Shown here: positions 48,723 to 57,819 of the stretch, one piece after another
Numbering within the stretch: the stretch's first letter is position 1
How the letters are laid out: each line of letters begins with the position of its first letter
Notes under the pieces: generated by a model
What the model was told of the DNA's origin: nothing
Databases searched by the model: none
The model's input: the letters and a program-made list of their open reading frames with translations, nothing else
From: Planotetraspora sp. A-T 1434
Lineage (GTDB): Bacteria > Actinomycetota > Actinomycetes > Streptosporangiales > Streptosporangiaceae
Length of the DNA stretch: 64,000 nucleotides
Direction: 5' to 3'
Assembly (NCBI RefSeq): GCF_025420585.1
Contig: NZ_JAOEGB010000016.1
Span: forward strand, 114,779-178,778
Made by a program: the position numbers and the translations under genes

Positions 48723-49700
48723 TCAGCCGCGTGTCGACGCCGGGCTGGGGCTCGGGCTCGGGCTCGGGACCGCCGGTTCGAACGCCGTGGATCCACTGCC
48801 CACGCCGTACGCTCCGGAACGGCCGGTCAACTGCTCCCGCAGAGCGTAGACCACGACGATCCGGCCCGCGGCGAAATCGACGGTGTCGACGGTGGAGACG
48901 TTCGAGGCGGCCTCTCCGGTGTCGTGGAGGACCGAGATGGCGCCCCCCGCCGCCGAAGCGGTCGTCGTCCCGGCCAGGACGGTGCCAAGGTCCACGGAGT
49001 CGAGCCCGGCGGCCACCGACACGACGGCCGCCGTCTGCTTCTCGGCGTCCTCGCCCTCGTACGGCTGGGCGGGCGCGAGCACGATCGCCATCGTCGCGCG
49101 CTGCGCCGGGGTGCCGCTCACGGTCAGGAAGTCGCCGGCCTGAAAGGCGTCCAGCACTCCGGCGGCGACCGGGTTGGGCCGGCCGGCCTGGGTCCGGTCG
49201 CCGGTCACGATCGCGCTGGCGAGCATCGCCGCGGCCTTGTCGTACGGCGAGGCCCCGTCGGGGAACTTCGTCCCGATGGGCGCGAGCGTGCTGGCGAGCT
49301 GGTCGACCACAGCCGCCTGGTCGGCCGCCGTGAACTTCTCGGTAAGGCTCACCCGGCCCACGTAGGAGGCGCCGGCGCCGGTGACGAGCCTCTCGATCGG
49401 GTCGCGCAGGCTCGCCGACGCGCCGGGAGCCTCGACGAGCACGACCCGCTCCCCGGAGAGCTGCCCCCGGACAAGCTCCGGGGCGTGGGAGAAGACGAAC
49501 GAGTTGTTGCCCTCCTCACGCGTCTGAAGCTCGGTGATTTTGCTGCGGTAGTCCTGGTTGGTCTGCCGAAGCGAGGCGGTCATCTCCTCCGCCGACTTGA
49601 AGAGCGGGCCCTCCAGCACGGTGCTGCCCAGCACGATGCCGACGGTGAGAGCGAGGAAGATCGCCACGATGGAGACGAGGTGATAGCGGAAATCGATCAC
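48723..49700 (-). CDS. steB: SteB / MctB-type membrane-anchored protein
   Basis: A 325-residue protein with one N-terminal membrane anchor (IDFRYHLVSIVAIFLALTVGIVLGST) and a coiled-coil then soluble extracytoplasmic domain (YVGRVSLTEKFTAAD...). The family is annotated as copper transporter MctB in mycobacteria and as SteB, the partner of SteA in cell separation, in corynebacteria. The Pro/Ser-rich C-terminus is unstructured. The GTG start overlaps the steA stop, supporting the SteA-SteB assignment over a free copper transporter. Confidence 0.88.
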   Translation of the reverse strand: MIDFRYHLVSIVAIFLALTVGIVLGSTVLEGPLFKSAEEMTASLRQTNQDYRSKITELQTREEGNNSFVFSHAPELVRGQLSGERVVLVEAPGASASLRDPIERLVTGAGASYVGRVSLTEKFTAADQAAVVDQLASTLAPIGTKFPDGASPYDKAAAMLASAIVTGDRTQAGRPNPVAAGVLDAFQAGDFLTVSGTPAQRATMAIVLAPAQPYEGEDAEKQTAAVVSVAAGLDSVDLGTVLAGTTTASAAGGAISVLHDTGEAASNVSTVDTVDFAAGRIVVVYALREQLTGRSGAYGVGSGSTAFEPAVPSPSPSPSPASTRG

Positions 49701-50893
49701 GAGAAGAGTCCGACCAGCCAGAAGATGAAGCCGTTCCAGGCGTCGCGGAGGCCGTTGAGCCAGACCTTGCCGACCGGGGAGACGGAGAGGACCACGCCGA
49801 TCGTGATCAGCGTGGTGGCGACGAGAAGCAGCAGGGAGCCCGTGGAGATGCGGCTGCGGTAGAGCCTGCTGACGCCCTTGGCGTCCACGAGTTTGCTCCC
49901 CACGCGGAGCCGGGTGAGGAAGGTGCTGGCCGCGCCCGACCGGCCCTTGTCGAGGAACTCGTCGAGCGTCCAGTGCGTGCCGACCGCGACGATCAGCGAC
50001 GCGCCCTTGTCGTCGGCCAGCAGCATCGCGATGTCCTCGCTCGTGCCGGTCGCGGGGAAGACCACGGCCTCCTGGCCGAGCTGGTGGACGCGCTCGAGGC
50101 CGGGCGCGCGGCCGTCCCGGTAGGCGTGCACGACGAGCTCCGCGCCGCAGCGCAGCGCCTTCTCCGACACCGAGTCGAAGTCACCGACGATGAGGTCGGG
50201 CATGTAACCGGCCTCGATCAGGGCGTCCGCGCCGCCGTCGACACCGATGAGCACCGGGCGGTACTCCCGGATGTACGGCCTCAGCGTCGCGATGTCCTCC
50301 TTGTAGTGGTACCCCCGGACCACGATGAGGACGTGCCTGCCCTCCAGGCACGTCTTGATGTCGGGGACGCCGACGCCGTCGATGAGGAGATCACGCTCGC
50401 GCCGGACGTACTCCATCGTGTTGGCGACGAACGCCTCCATCTGGACGGCGAGCCCGGCCCTCGCCTCGGTCATCGCCGCGCCGATCGACTCGGCGGTCTG
50501 CGGCTCGCCCTTGCCTACCAGGTCCTCACCGAGGTAGACCATGCCCTCGTGGATCCGGACCACGTCGCCGTCCGAGACCCGCTCGAACAGCTCTGTCGTG
50601 GCGTTGTCGATCAGCGGGACGCCGGCGTCGAATAGAATCTGCGGCCCCAGGTTGGGATAGCGGCCGCTGATGCTGGCGGCCACGTTGACCACCGCCGCGG
50701 CACCGCACGCGACCAGTGCCTCCCCGCTGACCCGGTCGACGTCGACGTGGTCGATAATCGCGATTTCCCCGGCGTTGAGGCGCTTGGTGAGCCTCTTCGT
50801 CCGCCTGTCGATTCTCGCCACAGCCGTCACCCCGGGAAGGTCGTCCACCTTCCTGCGGCGGAGGCCCGCAACATTCAAGCTCGGGACCTTCAT
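49697..50893 (-). CDS. steA: SteA, cytokinetic-ring associated protein
   Basis: A 398-residue protein: a soluble region whose middle (IGVDGGADALIEAGYMPDLIVGDFDSVSEKAL, about residues 220-250) resembles thiamin-pyrophosphokinase catalytic folds, and one C-terminal membrane helix (about 365-385). This is the SteA architecture known from corynebacteria, where it localises to the division ring with SteB. The ATG at 50893 (MKVPSLNVAGLRRRK) is the family start. It is the first gene of the five-gene operon. Confidence 0.9.
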   Translation of the reverse strand: MKVPSLNVAGLRRRKVDDLPGVTAVARIDRRTKRLTKRLNAGEIAIIDHVDVDRVSGEALVACGAAAVVNVAASISGRYPNLGPQILFDAGVPLIDNATTELFERVSDGDVVRIHEGMVYLGEDLVGKGEPQTAESIGAAMTEARAGLAVQMEAFVANTMEYVRRERDLLIDGVGVPDIKTCLEGRHVLIVVRGYHYKEDIATLRPYIREYRPVLIGVDGGADALIEAGYMPDLIVGDFDSVSEKALRCGAELVVHAYRDGRAPGLERVHQLGQEAVVFPATGTSEDIAMLLADDKGASLIVAVGTHWTLDEFLDKGRSGAASTFLTRLRVGSKLVDAKGVSRLYRSRISTGSLLLLVATTLITIGVVLSVSPVGKVWLNGLRDAWNGFIFWLVGLFS

Positions 50894-51076
50894 CGTCAAC
50901 CATCCTGCCAGAGGCGGCGACCCCAATGGTCGCAGACCCCGAGGCGTGTCAGCTTTGTCACACATCGTCATGGGCGCCGACGTGCGCGATCCGGCCTCTG
51001 CTCCTCGCCTCGTCGCCCTACGTCGGCTCCCGGGAGCGCTCTGCCCCAATTGTCAGCGCGGTCACTCGTCAGCCGG

Positions 51077-52795
51077 TCATTCCGCGGCTTTGTCGGCGGC
51101 GGCGATGGACAGCAGCTCGGCCGCGTGGGCCCTGCCGAGCTCGGAGTCCTCCAGGCCGGCGAGCATCCGGGACAGCTCGCGCGCCCGGCCCTCCTGGTCG
51201 AGCGCGACCACGCCGCTGCGGACCACACTGCCATCGCTCGCCTTCTCGACGACCAGATGCTGGTCGGCGAAGGCCGCCACCTGCGGCAGGTGGGTGACGA
51301 CGATGACCTGGGCCGTCCTGGCGAGCTTCGCCAGCCGCCTGCCGATCTCCACGGCCGCCTTGCCGCCCACGCCCGCGTCGACCTCGTCGAAGACGAACGT
51401 CGGGACGGGGTCGGCCCCCGCGAAGACCACCTCGATGGCCAGCATGACGCGGCTCAGCTCGCCTCCGGAGGCGCCCTTGGTGAGCGGTAGCGCGGGAGCC
51501 CCCGGGTGGGAGGACATCCGCAGCTCCACCTCGTCGAGGCCGTGCGGGCCGAAGTCGCCGCTTTGGGTGAGTGCCACACTGACCCGTGCATGCGGCATGG
51601 CGAGGGCGGTCAGCTCCCCGGTCACCGCATGGCCGAAGCGCTCCGCCGCCGCCGTCCGGATGGCCGTCAGCTCGGTGGCCAGCTCCTTCAGCCGCTCGGT
51701 GAGCTCGGCGTGCTCGCGCGTCAGCTCCTCGATCCGCTCGTCGTCGCCTTCGAGCTCGGTGAGCCGCTCCGCCGCCCGCTGCGCCCAGGCGAGCACGCCC
51801 GACACGTCCTCGCCGTACTTGCGCGCCAGGCCCGTGAGGAGCGACCTGCGTTCCTGGACGGCCGCCAGCCGGGCCGGGTCGGCCTCGACGGACTCGGCGT
51901 ACGCGGCCAGCTCGGTCGCCACATCGGAGATCAGGTAACCGGCCTCCGCGAGCCGCTCGGCCAGGCCGGCGAGCGCGGGGTCGAACTCCCGCACCGCCTC
52001 GACCGCCGACTTGGCCTGCCCGACCAGGGACACCGCGTCGTGTACGGCCTCCACGCTCGACATGGGGTCGCCGAGAAGGGCCGTGTGGGCGGTCGTGGCG
52101 GCGGTCCGCAGCGCGTCGGCGTGGGAGAGGCGCTCGGCCTCCTCCTTGAGCTCGGCGTCCTCACCGGCCTTCGGCTCGGCCTTCTCGATCTCCTCCAGGC
52201 CGAACCGGAGGACGTCGGCCTCCTGTGCCCGCTCCCTCGCCTTGACCGTCAGCTCGTGGAGCAGGTCTCCGACCTGCTTGTGCCGCTTGTACGCCTGCTC
52301 GTAGGCCCTGAGGGGTTTGATGAGGTCGTCCCCGGCGTAGCGGTCGAGCGCGGCGCGCTGGCGGCCCGGCTGGAGCAGCCGCTGCTGGTCCATCTGCCCG
52401 TGCACCGCGACAAGGTCGTCGGCGATGTAGGTGAGCGTCCCGACCGGCACGGTGCGCCCGCCGAGCCAGGCGCGTGAGCGTCCTTCCGACGAAACCGTCC
52501 GCGAGATGATGAGCTCGCCGTCCTCGGCCTCGCCGCCGACGTCCGCGACCTGCTGGGCCACCCTTCCGCCGGGCTCGATGACGAGCGTCCCCTCAACGGT
52601 GGCCTTGTCGGCCCCCGGCCGGACCCTCGCCGGATCGGCCCGGCCGCCGAACAGCAGGCCAAGGCCCGTGACGACCATCGTCTTGCCCGCACCGGTCTCA
52701 CCCGTGACGACGGTGAACCCCGGTGACAGCTCCAGAACGGCTTCGTCGATCACGCCGAGCCCCTGGATGCGGACCTCCTCGACCCTTGGCCGCAC
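51077..52795 (-). CDS. recN: DNA repair protein RecN
   Basis: A 572-residue SMC-like ATPase acting early in double-strand-break repair. Walker A GETGAGKT is near residue 33. A long coiled coil (about 150-370) follows, then the signature SGGELSRVMLAIE and Walker B TFVFDEVDAGVGG near the end. Standard family length. GTG start. It lies downstream of nadK on the same strand; the tlyA-nadK-recN-steA order is conserved in actinomycetes. Confidence 0.98.
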   Translation of the reverse strand: MRPRVEEVRIQGLGVIDEAVLELSPGFTVVTGETGAGKTMVVTGLGLLFGGRADPARVRPGADKATVEGTLVIEPGGRVAQQVADVGGEAEDGELIISRTVSSEGRSRAWLGGRTVPVGTLTYIADDLVAVHGQMDQQRLLQPGRQRAALDRYAGDDLIKPLRAYEQAYKRHKQVGDLLHELTVKARERAQEADVLRFGLEEIEKAEPKAGEDAELKEEAERLSHADALRTAATTAHTALLGDPMSSVEAVHDAVSLVGQAKSAVEAVREFDPALAGLAERLAEAGYLISDVATELAAYAESVEADPARLAAVQERRSLLTGLARKYGEDVSGVLAWAQRAAERLTELEGDDERIEELTREHAELTERLKELATELTAIRTAAAERFGHAVTGELTALAMPHARVSVALTQSGDFGPHGLDEVELRMSSHPGAPALPLTKGASGGELSRVMLAIEVVFAGADPVPTFVFDEVDAGVGGKAAVEIGRRLAKLARTAQVIVVTHLPQVAAFADQHLVVEKASDGSVVRSGVVALDQEGRARELSRMLAGLEDSELGRAHAAELLSIAAADKAAE

Positions 52796-52998
52796 TGGTC
52801 CCTCCGTTTCGCCGACCTGTCTTCGCCAACCGATCCCGCGAGAGATCCTACGCGCAACTCGTCAAGATTTTCGAGGAGCACGACTTCGCATCGGCAGGGG
52901 CATGGGGACGGACATCGAGGCGGACAAGAGCGTCAGGCCTGCTGGAATACGGACGTAACCCTCATCAGACCACCGGTCCGCCCTGCCTTCAGCCGGAG

Positions 52999-54078
52999 CT
53001 ACTGGGACCGGACACGGCCGCGCCACCCCTCCACCGGCAGGCCGAACTTGGCGACCAGCCGGTCGGTGAACGGCGCGCCCGTCGTTTCCACGCCGAGCAG
53101 GCGTGCCAGCCGTACCGGGACGCCGGCCCTCCGGACCTCGACCCGCGCCCCCGGCGGCAGGTCGAAGCGGCGGCGGCCGTCGCACCACAGCAGCCCGGCG
53201 CCGGTGCCGGGGAGGATCTCGACCGCGAGCGTCGAGCGGGGAGAGACGACCATCGGCCTGGCGAACAGGGCGTGGGCGCTGTTCGGCACGAGCAGCAGCG
53301 CCTCGACCTCCGGCCATACGACCGGTCCCCCGGCCGAGAACGCGTACGCCGTGGAACCGGTCGGCGTCGCGCAGATCACGCCGTCGCAGCCCCACCGGGA
53401 CAGCGGGCGGCCGTCGATCTCGGCGACCACCTCCAGCATGCGGTCGACCTTCTCGACCGACGCCTCGTTGAGCGCCCAGGTGCACGCCAGGGTGGCGCCG
53501 TTCAGCCGGACGAGGACCTCGATCGTCATCCGCTCCTCGACGTCGTAGCGGCCCTCGACCACCTTGTCCACGACCGAGCCGAGGTCCTCGACCTCCGCCT
53601 CGGCGAGGAAGCCGACATGGCCGAGGTTGACGCCGAGCAGCGGCACACCGGCCGGGCGGGCCAGCTCGGCGGCGCGGAGCAGCGTCCCGTCCCCGCCGAG
53701 GACGATGATCAGCTCCGCCTCGTCGATGGCCTCAGGGCTCTCCGGGACCACCTCGGCGCCCGGGCAGCCCATCTCCTCCGCCTCGGTGTCGAGCACGCGC
53801 ACGTTGAGACCGGCGGCGATCAGGCGGTTCATCACCAGACGGGCGCTCTCAACGGCCGCCTCCCGGCCGGTGTGCGCCGTGACCACGACCGTCCGCTTCG
53901 CACTCGCCCGGTCGTTCACACGGTCGTTCCGGGGGTCACTCGCCGGGTCACTTAGGGGGTCACTTAGGGGGTCACTTAGGGGGTCACTCGCGGGGTCATT
54001 CGCATGCCCGTTCACGGGGTCGTTCACCGTCTCCTCGCCGTCCACGCCGCCACCACCCTCATCCACGCCATGTGTCAT
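52999..54078 (-). CDS. nadK: NAD kinase, with repeat-built N-terminal extension
   Basis: A 359-residue enzyme phosphorylating NAD to NADP. The GGDG motif is IIVLGGDGTLLRAAEL (about 130), with GVNLGHVGFLAE and GCDGVICATPTGSTAYAFSAGGP following. The first 60 residues are acidic and low in complexity, with a DPLS/DPAS tetrapeptide repeat encoded by a 12-bp tandem repeat, before the family start KRTVVVTAHTGREA. ATG 54078 overlaps the tlyA stop (ATGA), so the extension is probably translated. Confidence 0.96.
   Translation of the reverse strand: MTHGVDEGGGGVDGEETVNDPVNGHANDPASDPLSDPLSDPLSDPASDPRNDRVNDRASAKRTVVVTAHTGREAAVESARLVMNRLIAAGLNVRVLDTEAEEMGCPGAEVVPESPEAIDEAELIIVLGGDGTLLRAAELARPAGVPLLGVNLGHVGFLAEAEVEDLGSVVDKVVEGRYDVEERMTIEVLVRLNGATLACTWALNEASVEKVDRMLEVVAEIDGRPLSRWGCDGVICATPTGSTAYAFSAGGPVVWPEVEALLLVPNSAHALFARPMVVSPRSTLAVEILPGTGAGLLWCDGRRRFDLPPGARVEVRRAGVPVRLARLLGVETTGAPFTDRLVAKFGLPVEGWRGRVRSQ
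53933..54004 (-). repeat. 12-bp in-frame tandem repeat in nadK
   Basis: Units resembling GGGTCACTTAGG start every 12 bp at 53933, 53945, 53957, 53969, 53981 and 53993; the three at 53945, 53957 and 53969 are identical. They encode the DPLS-type repeat at about residues 25-48 of NadK. Confidence 0.92.
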
Positions 54079-54884
54079 TGGGGCCCCTCCGTCACCGCCC
54101 GCTCGATGGCCGCCTCCACGTCGGGAACCGGGTCGTGTCCTGGCCCTTTCCCCAGCCACAGGACGTATTCCACGTTGCCGGACGGTCCCGGCAACGGGCT
54201 CGCCGTAACGCCCTTCACCGTGAGTCCGAGGGCTTGAGCCGCCGCCGCGACATCCCGTACGGCTTCCGCCCGCAGAGCGGGATCCCGCACGACGCCCCCC
54301 GAGCCGACGCGGTCCTTGCCCACCTCGAACTGCGGCTTGACCAGCATGGCGAAGTCCGCGATCTCCGCCGCGCAGCCGGTCAGCGCGGGAAGGACCAGGC
54401 GGAGCGAGATGAAGGACAGGTCGCCGACGATCAGCGTCGGCGGCTCGCCGACCATGTCCGGGGTCAGGTCGCGGACGTTCACCCGCTCCATCACCGTGAC
54501 CCGCTCGTCGGTGCGCAGAGACCAGGCGAGCTGGCCGTACCCGACGTCGACGGCGAGAACGTGCGCCGCGCCGCGTCTGAGGAGGACATCGGTGAAGCCG
54601 CCGGTCGAGGCGCCCGCGTCCAGGCACCGGCGGCCCTCGACCGTGAGGCCCTTGAAGGCGTCCAGCGCGCCCAGGAGCTTGTGCGCCCCGCGGGAGACGT
54701 AATCCGGGCCGTCGGCCGCTTCGGCGACGACTATGGCGGCCGCCGTGTCGACCTGGGTCGCGGCCTTGCCCGCCACCTGGCCCCCGACGGACACGCGGCC
54801 CGCCTCGATGAGCTGGGCCGCCTGCTCCCGGGAGCGCGCGAGCCCCCGGCGGACGAGTTCGCTGTCCAGACGCACTCGCTTCAC
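54075..54884 (-). CDS. tlyA: TlyA-family rRNA methyltransferase
   Basis: A 269-residue protein: an S4 RNA-binding domain at the N-terminus (RLDSELVRRGLARSREQAAQ), then an FtsJ-like methyltransferase with the SAM motif LDAGASTGGFTDVLLRRGA and the catalytic-lysine segment MLVKPQFEVG. TlyA enzymes 2'-O-methylate 16S/23S rRNA and give capreomycin sensitivity in mycobacteria. GTG 54884 is used; ATG 54923 would add 13 residues. The stop overlaps nadK (ATGA). Confidence 0.96.
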   Translation of the reverse strand: MKRVRLDSELVRRGLARSREQAAQLIEAGRVSVGGQVAGKAATQVDTAAAIVVAEAADGPDYVSRGAHKLLGALDAFKGLTVEGRRCLDAGASTGGFTDVLLRRGAAHVLAVDVGYGQLAWSLRTDERVTVMERVNVRDLTPDMVGEPPTLIVGDLSFISLRLVLPALTGCAAEIADFAMLVKPQFEVGKDRVGSGGVVRDPALRAEAVRDVAAAAQALGLTVKGVTASPLPGPSGNVEYVLWLGKGPGHDPVPDVEAAIERAVTEGPQ

Positions 54885-54984
54885 CGGCCCCACCACCCGC
54901 CCGCAGACGCTCGATCTCTCCATCCGTCCCCGCCCCGGCCCGGCCGGGCTCGGTTCCCGGAGGCTGACGTGGCGGTGCGTACGG

Positions 54985-55362
54985 TCACTGCCGGGGGTCC
55001 GTGACGGGCTCGTCCACCGATGCGAGGACCGCCTCCAGGCCGGTGAGGACGCCCTCGAACACACCGACGTGCTCGGCGACGGGCGTCTCGTTCAACCTCC
55101 CAAGAAGTGAGAGTGCGGCTTCCACACCGGCTCCGTCGCTCCGGCCATCGCTTGGGATGCCCTCGTCTTGAACGGCATGGCCGCCCGTGGGCCCGGCATC
55201 GCCTGCCGCACGGCCGCCCGGCGCGGCGGGCTCCGCGACGGCATGCCCCTCGGACGCCCCGGCCTCCGCGACGGCACGGCCGGCTGGGGCTCCGGGGTCG
55301 TCGGCGGCGCGCTCAGCCAGGAGCGCGAGCCACGCCGGCGGTTTGCTACCGGTCTCCGTCAT
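54985..55362 (-). CDS. Small actinobacterial protein upstream of tlyA
   Basis: A 125-residue protein. The N-terminal KPPAWLALLAERA and C-terminal LSLLGRLNETPVAEHVGVFEGVLTGLEAVLASVDE are amphipathic and look conserved; the middle (about 25-80) is a low-complexity Gly/Ala/Glu linker (GHAVAE-like repeats). Small proteins of this shape sit beside tlyA in related genomes. Function unknown; the gap to tlyA is 100 bp on the same strand. Confidence 0.7.
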   Translation of the reverse strand: MTETGSKPPAWLALLAERAADDPGAPAGRAVAEAGASEGHAVAEPAAPGGRAAGDAGPTGGHAVQDEGIPSDGRSDGAGVEAALSLLGRLNETPVAEHVGVFEGVLTGLEAVLASVDEPVTDPRQ

Positions 55363-55382
55363 CGTTCCCCCTCCGTTGAACC

Positions 55383-55447
55383 CCGTCTCGGTGGGCCCCC
55401 GTCTGTCGGTGGGCCCCTGTCTCTCGGTGGGCCCCTGTCTCGTGAGC
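55383..55447. repeat. 18-bp tandem repeat
   Basis: CGGTGGGCCCC recurs at 55389, 55407 and 55425 with an 18-bp period (units like CTGTCTCTCGGTGGGCCC), plus a diverged last unit. It lies just upstream of the 125-residue protein gene (start 55362), where its promoter should be. Confidence 0.85.
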
Positions 55448-55884
55448 CCACGTCATGGATTCCGGCCGTGCCCATCGTCCTGCCCTATCGTGCCAGCCGC
55501 ACCGACCGCGGAGCGCCAGGAACGCCTCGTGGCCGTGCGGTCTCTGCCGCATTGCGAACCCCAGTGCGCTACCCGCGCCACACGGTGCGCCGACGCTCAC
55601 CACTCACGCTGACCATCTGTGTAAGCTGGTCGCGGTTCGTCCTGCCGACGGCGGAGAGTCCGGCTGTCCAACGCCGTCCGGCCGGGGAACCGAGCGATGC
55701 CGCTCCCACCGGCTCGTGAGCTCGGTCCAGGCCGGTCGCGATCCACACAGCCCCGTAGTCATCGAACACCGCGCGGCCCTGCTTCGCCACGCACACGCGC
55801 TGGATCGTGCGCGGCGGCCCATGCGGAACGTTACCGTCCCTAGGTAGAGGGCATCTGAGTGGTCCACGGAAGAGAGGGAGACGC
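55448..55884. other. Non-coding or decayed region
   Basis: About 440 bp with no gene I can support. Short frames on both strands lack the strong third-position GC bias of the neighbours, and the base composition is more even. No tRNA cloverleaf was found. The far end (about 55860-55884) carries AGAGAGGGAG, the ribosome site of the SCP2 gene. A decayed gene is possible. Confidence 0.45.
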
Positions 55885-56232
55885 ATGGCGACCGTCGACG
55901 AGTGCCGGGTGGCGCTGGAGAAGCTCGTCGAGCAGTTCGGCGAGATCAGCGCGGAGGATCGTGCCAGGCACGTGGTCGAGCGCAGGCTGGCCTGCCACAT
56001 CTCCGATCTCGGCGTGACCTTCTACGGCCGCATCCACCGCGACGGGCTCGACCCCTTCAAGGAGGTCCCCCCGGAGGACGGCCGCCCCGCGGAGGTCAAG
56101 ATCACGATCGCCGGTGAGGACCTGATCTCGATGGTCAACGGCGAGCTCGACATGGGCCGCGCCCTTTTCGGAGGCCGCGTCAAGATCGACGCCAGCCTCG
56201 GCGACCTCCTCCGGTTGCGCAAGCTCCTCTGA
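55885..56232 (+). CDS. SCP2 sterol-transfer-domain protein
   Basis: A 115-residue protein that is a single SCP2-like domain: VERRLACHISDLGVTFYGRI at residues about 34-53, then KITIAGEDLISMVNGELDMGRALFGGRVKIDASLGDLLRLRKL. Such domains bind lipids or act as accessory modules. ATG 55885 is set by AGAGAGGGAG upstream. Small stand-alone SCP2 proteins are common here in actinomycetes; ligand unknown. Confidence 0.85.
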   Translation: MATVDECRVALEKLVEQFGEISAEDRARHVVERRLACHISDLGVTFYGRIHRDGLDPFKEVPPEDGRPAEVKITIAGEDLISMVNGELDMGRALFGGRVKIDASLGDLLRLRKLL

Positions 56233-56281
56233 CCCGCCGGTGGCGCGTGCTCCTCTGGATCCGCGTCTCCGCCTGGCGACC

Positions 56282-57304
56282 TCAGATTCCGAGGCTCGCG
56301 AGCGCGGGTTTGACGGCGTCCTCATCGGCGTGGCCGTCTCCCACCGCCTCCCAGGTGGCGGCGCATGCGGCCCGCAGCCCGTCCACGGGGTCGCCGTCAC
56401 CCACCAGGCCGAGATGCCCGTTCTCCCAGGTGGCCGTCCAGCCCCGGCAGGTCCACCCCGTGGCGTTCCGCCGTACATCGGCCACCGGCGCGTGCAGGCC
56501 CGACAGGTCGGCGGCGATGTGCGTGGGCCGGTGGCGCGGGGCGGCCGTCAGCAGGTCGAGAGGGCCGGTCACTCCGGTGAGGACCAGCAGGCTGTCCACT
56601 CCGGCGCTGGTGGCGCCCTCGATGTCGGTGTCCAGACGGTCGCCGACGATGAGCGGCCGCTCGGCCTCGGTGCGGATCATCGACTCGCGATGCAGGGGCG
56701 GCTGAGGCTTTCCGGCCACCACGGGCTCGACTCCGGTCGCTGTGGCGATGACCCGGCTCATGGACCCGTTTCCCGGTAGCTCACCGCGTTTCGTGGGCAT
56801 CGTGGTGTCGGCGTTCGCGGCCACGAACCACGCGCCCTGCCGTACGGCGAGCGCCCCCTCGCTGAGCAGTTCGTAGGACATCCTGTCCCAGATGCCCTGG
56901 ACGACCGCCGCCGGAGCGTCGAGAGAACTCGTGACAGGGCGGAGGCCGTGGGTCCGCAGGGCGGCGCGCAGGCCCATGCCTCCCACGACCAGTACGGCGG
57001 AGCCCGGTGGGACGTGCTCGGCCACGAGGCGGGCGGCCGCCTGCGCGGATGTCACGACATCGTCGGCAGCGGCGGATACACCCAGATGGGTCAGGTGCTC
57101 CGCGATGGCCCCTGGCGTGCGGGACGCGTTGTTGGTGACGAACGCCAGCCGTACGCCCAGGTCGCGAGCCCGCTGCAGCGCCTCGGGGGCATTCGTGACC
57201 GCGTGATCGCCGAGGTAGACGACACCGTCGAGGTCGAGGAGGAGAGTGTCGTAGGACTCGATCACAGCGGGCGCCCCCGATGCGGCGCCTCCGACCCGGG
57301 TCAT
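56282..57304 (-). CDS. HAD-superfamily phosphatase, NagD-like
   Basis: A 340-residue HAD hydrolase of the NagD/PGP type. Motif I is LLLDLDGVVYLGD (about 20), with TNNASRTPGAIAEHL (about 55), then PTKRGELPGNG in the cap, motif with GKPQPPLH (about 200), and motif IV GDRLDTDIEGATSAGVDSLLVLTG (about 220). The last 90 residues form an extra domain (TWENGHLGLVGDGDPVDGLRAACAATWE). Substrate unknown. The ATG overlaps the preceding TPR gene stop (ATGA). Confidence 0.92.
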   Translation of the reverse strand: MTRVGGAASGAPAVIESYDTLLLDLDGVVYLGDHAVTNAPEALQRARDLGVRLAFVTNNASRTPGAIAEHLTHLGVSAAADDVVTSAQAAARLVAEHVPPGSAVLVVGGMGLRAALRTHGLRPVTSSLDAPAAVVQGIWDRMSYELLSEGALAVRQGAWFVAANADTTMPTKRGELPGNGSMSRVIATATGVEPVVAGKPQPPLHRESMIRTEAERPLIVGDRLDTDIEGATSAGVDSLLVLTGVTGPLDLLTAAPRHRPTHIAADLSGLHAPVADVRRNATGWTCRGWTATWENGHLGLVGDGDPVDGLRAACAATWEAVGDGHADEDAVKPALASLGI

Positions 57305-57732
57305 GCCCGCCTCGCCCGCAGCGTCGCCCGGACCTGCGTGAGGGCCGACACGTAGTGGCGCAGGTCGGGCCGCATGGCGACGGCCATGGCGAGCGGCTCC
57401 TGGGCGGCCTCGATGTCGCCGGTCCGCCACAGGGCCATGCCGAGGCCGAAATAGGCGTAGTCCTCGGCCGGGTTGGCCTCCACGATCAATTTGAAGCTTC
57501 CGGCGGCCTCGGAGTATCGCCGGGAGTTGAACTGGGCGCGGGCCAGGGCCTCACGGATGCTGCGCGACTCGGGCTCCGCCTCCGCGGCCCGCTCCAGGAG
57601 GGCCGCCGCGGCCGCCGGACTGCCCTCCTGCAGAAGCTTCACGCCACGCTGGAACCACTCGTACACGTCCCCGGCCGGACCGCCGGACGGATACTCCGCT
57701 GAATCGAACGCTCCGTTCCGCTCCTGAATCAT
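57301..57732 (-). CDS. Small tetratricopeptide-repeat protein
   Basis: A 143-residue protein with about three TPR units: VYEWFQRGVKLLQEGSPAAAAALLERA, SRSIREALARAQFNSRRYSEAAGSFKL, then DYAYFGLGMALWRTGDIEAAQ. No signal or membrane segment, so a cytoplasmic protein-interaction module. It is co-translated with the downstream HAD phosphatase (ATGA), suggesting the two act together. Confidence 0.85.
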   Translation of the reverse strand: MIQERNGAFDSAEYPSGGPAGDVYEWFQRGVKLLQEGSPAAAAALLERAAEAEPESRSIREALARAQFNSRRYSEAAGSFKLIVEANPAEDYAYFGLGMALWRTGDIEAAQEPLAMAVAMRPDLRHYVSALTQVRATLRARRA

Positions 57733-57819
57733 GGGGAAAGGCCTTCCTGCACTCCGATTTCATGACGAACCGGGCACCGCAGCGTCGGGGAGTCCGGGCC
57801 TTATGGCAACATGCCCGGT

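Noticed and set aside
55448..55884. Possible tRNA or protein gene in this gap
   Set aside because: No cloverleaf could be folded by eye, and the short frames lack codon bias and known motifs.
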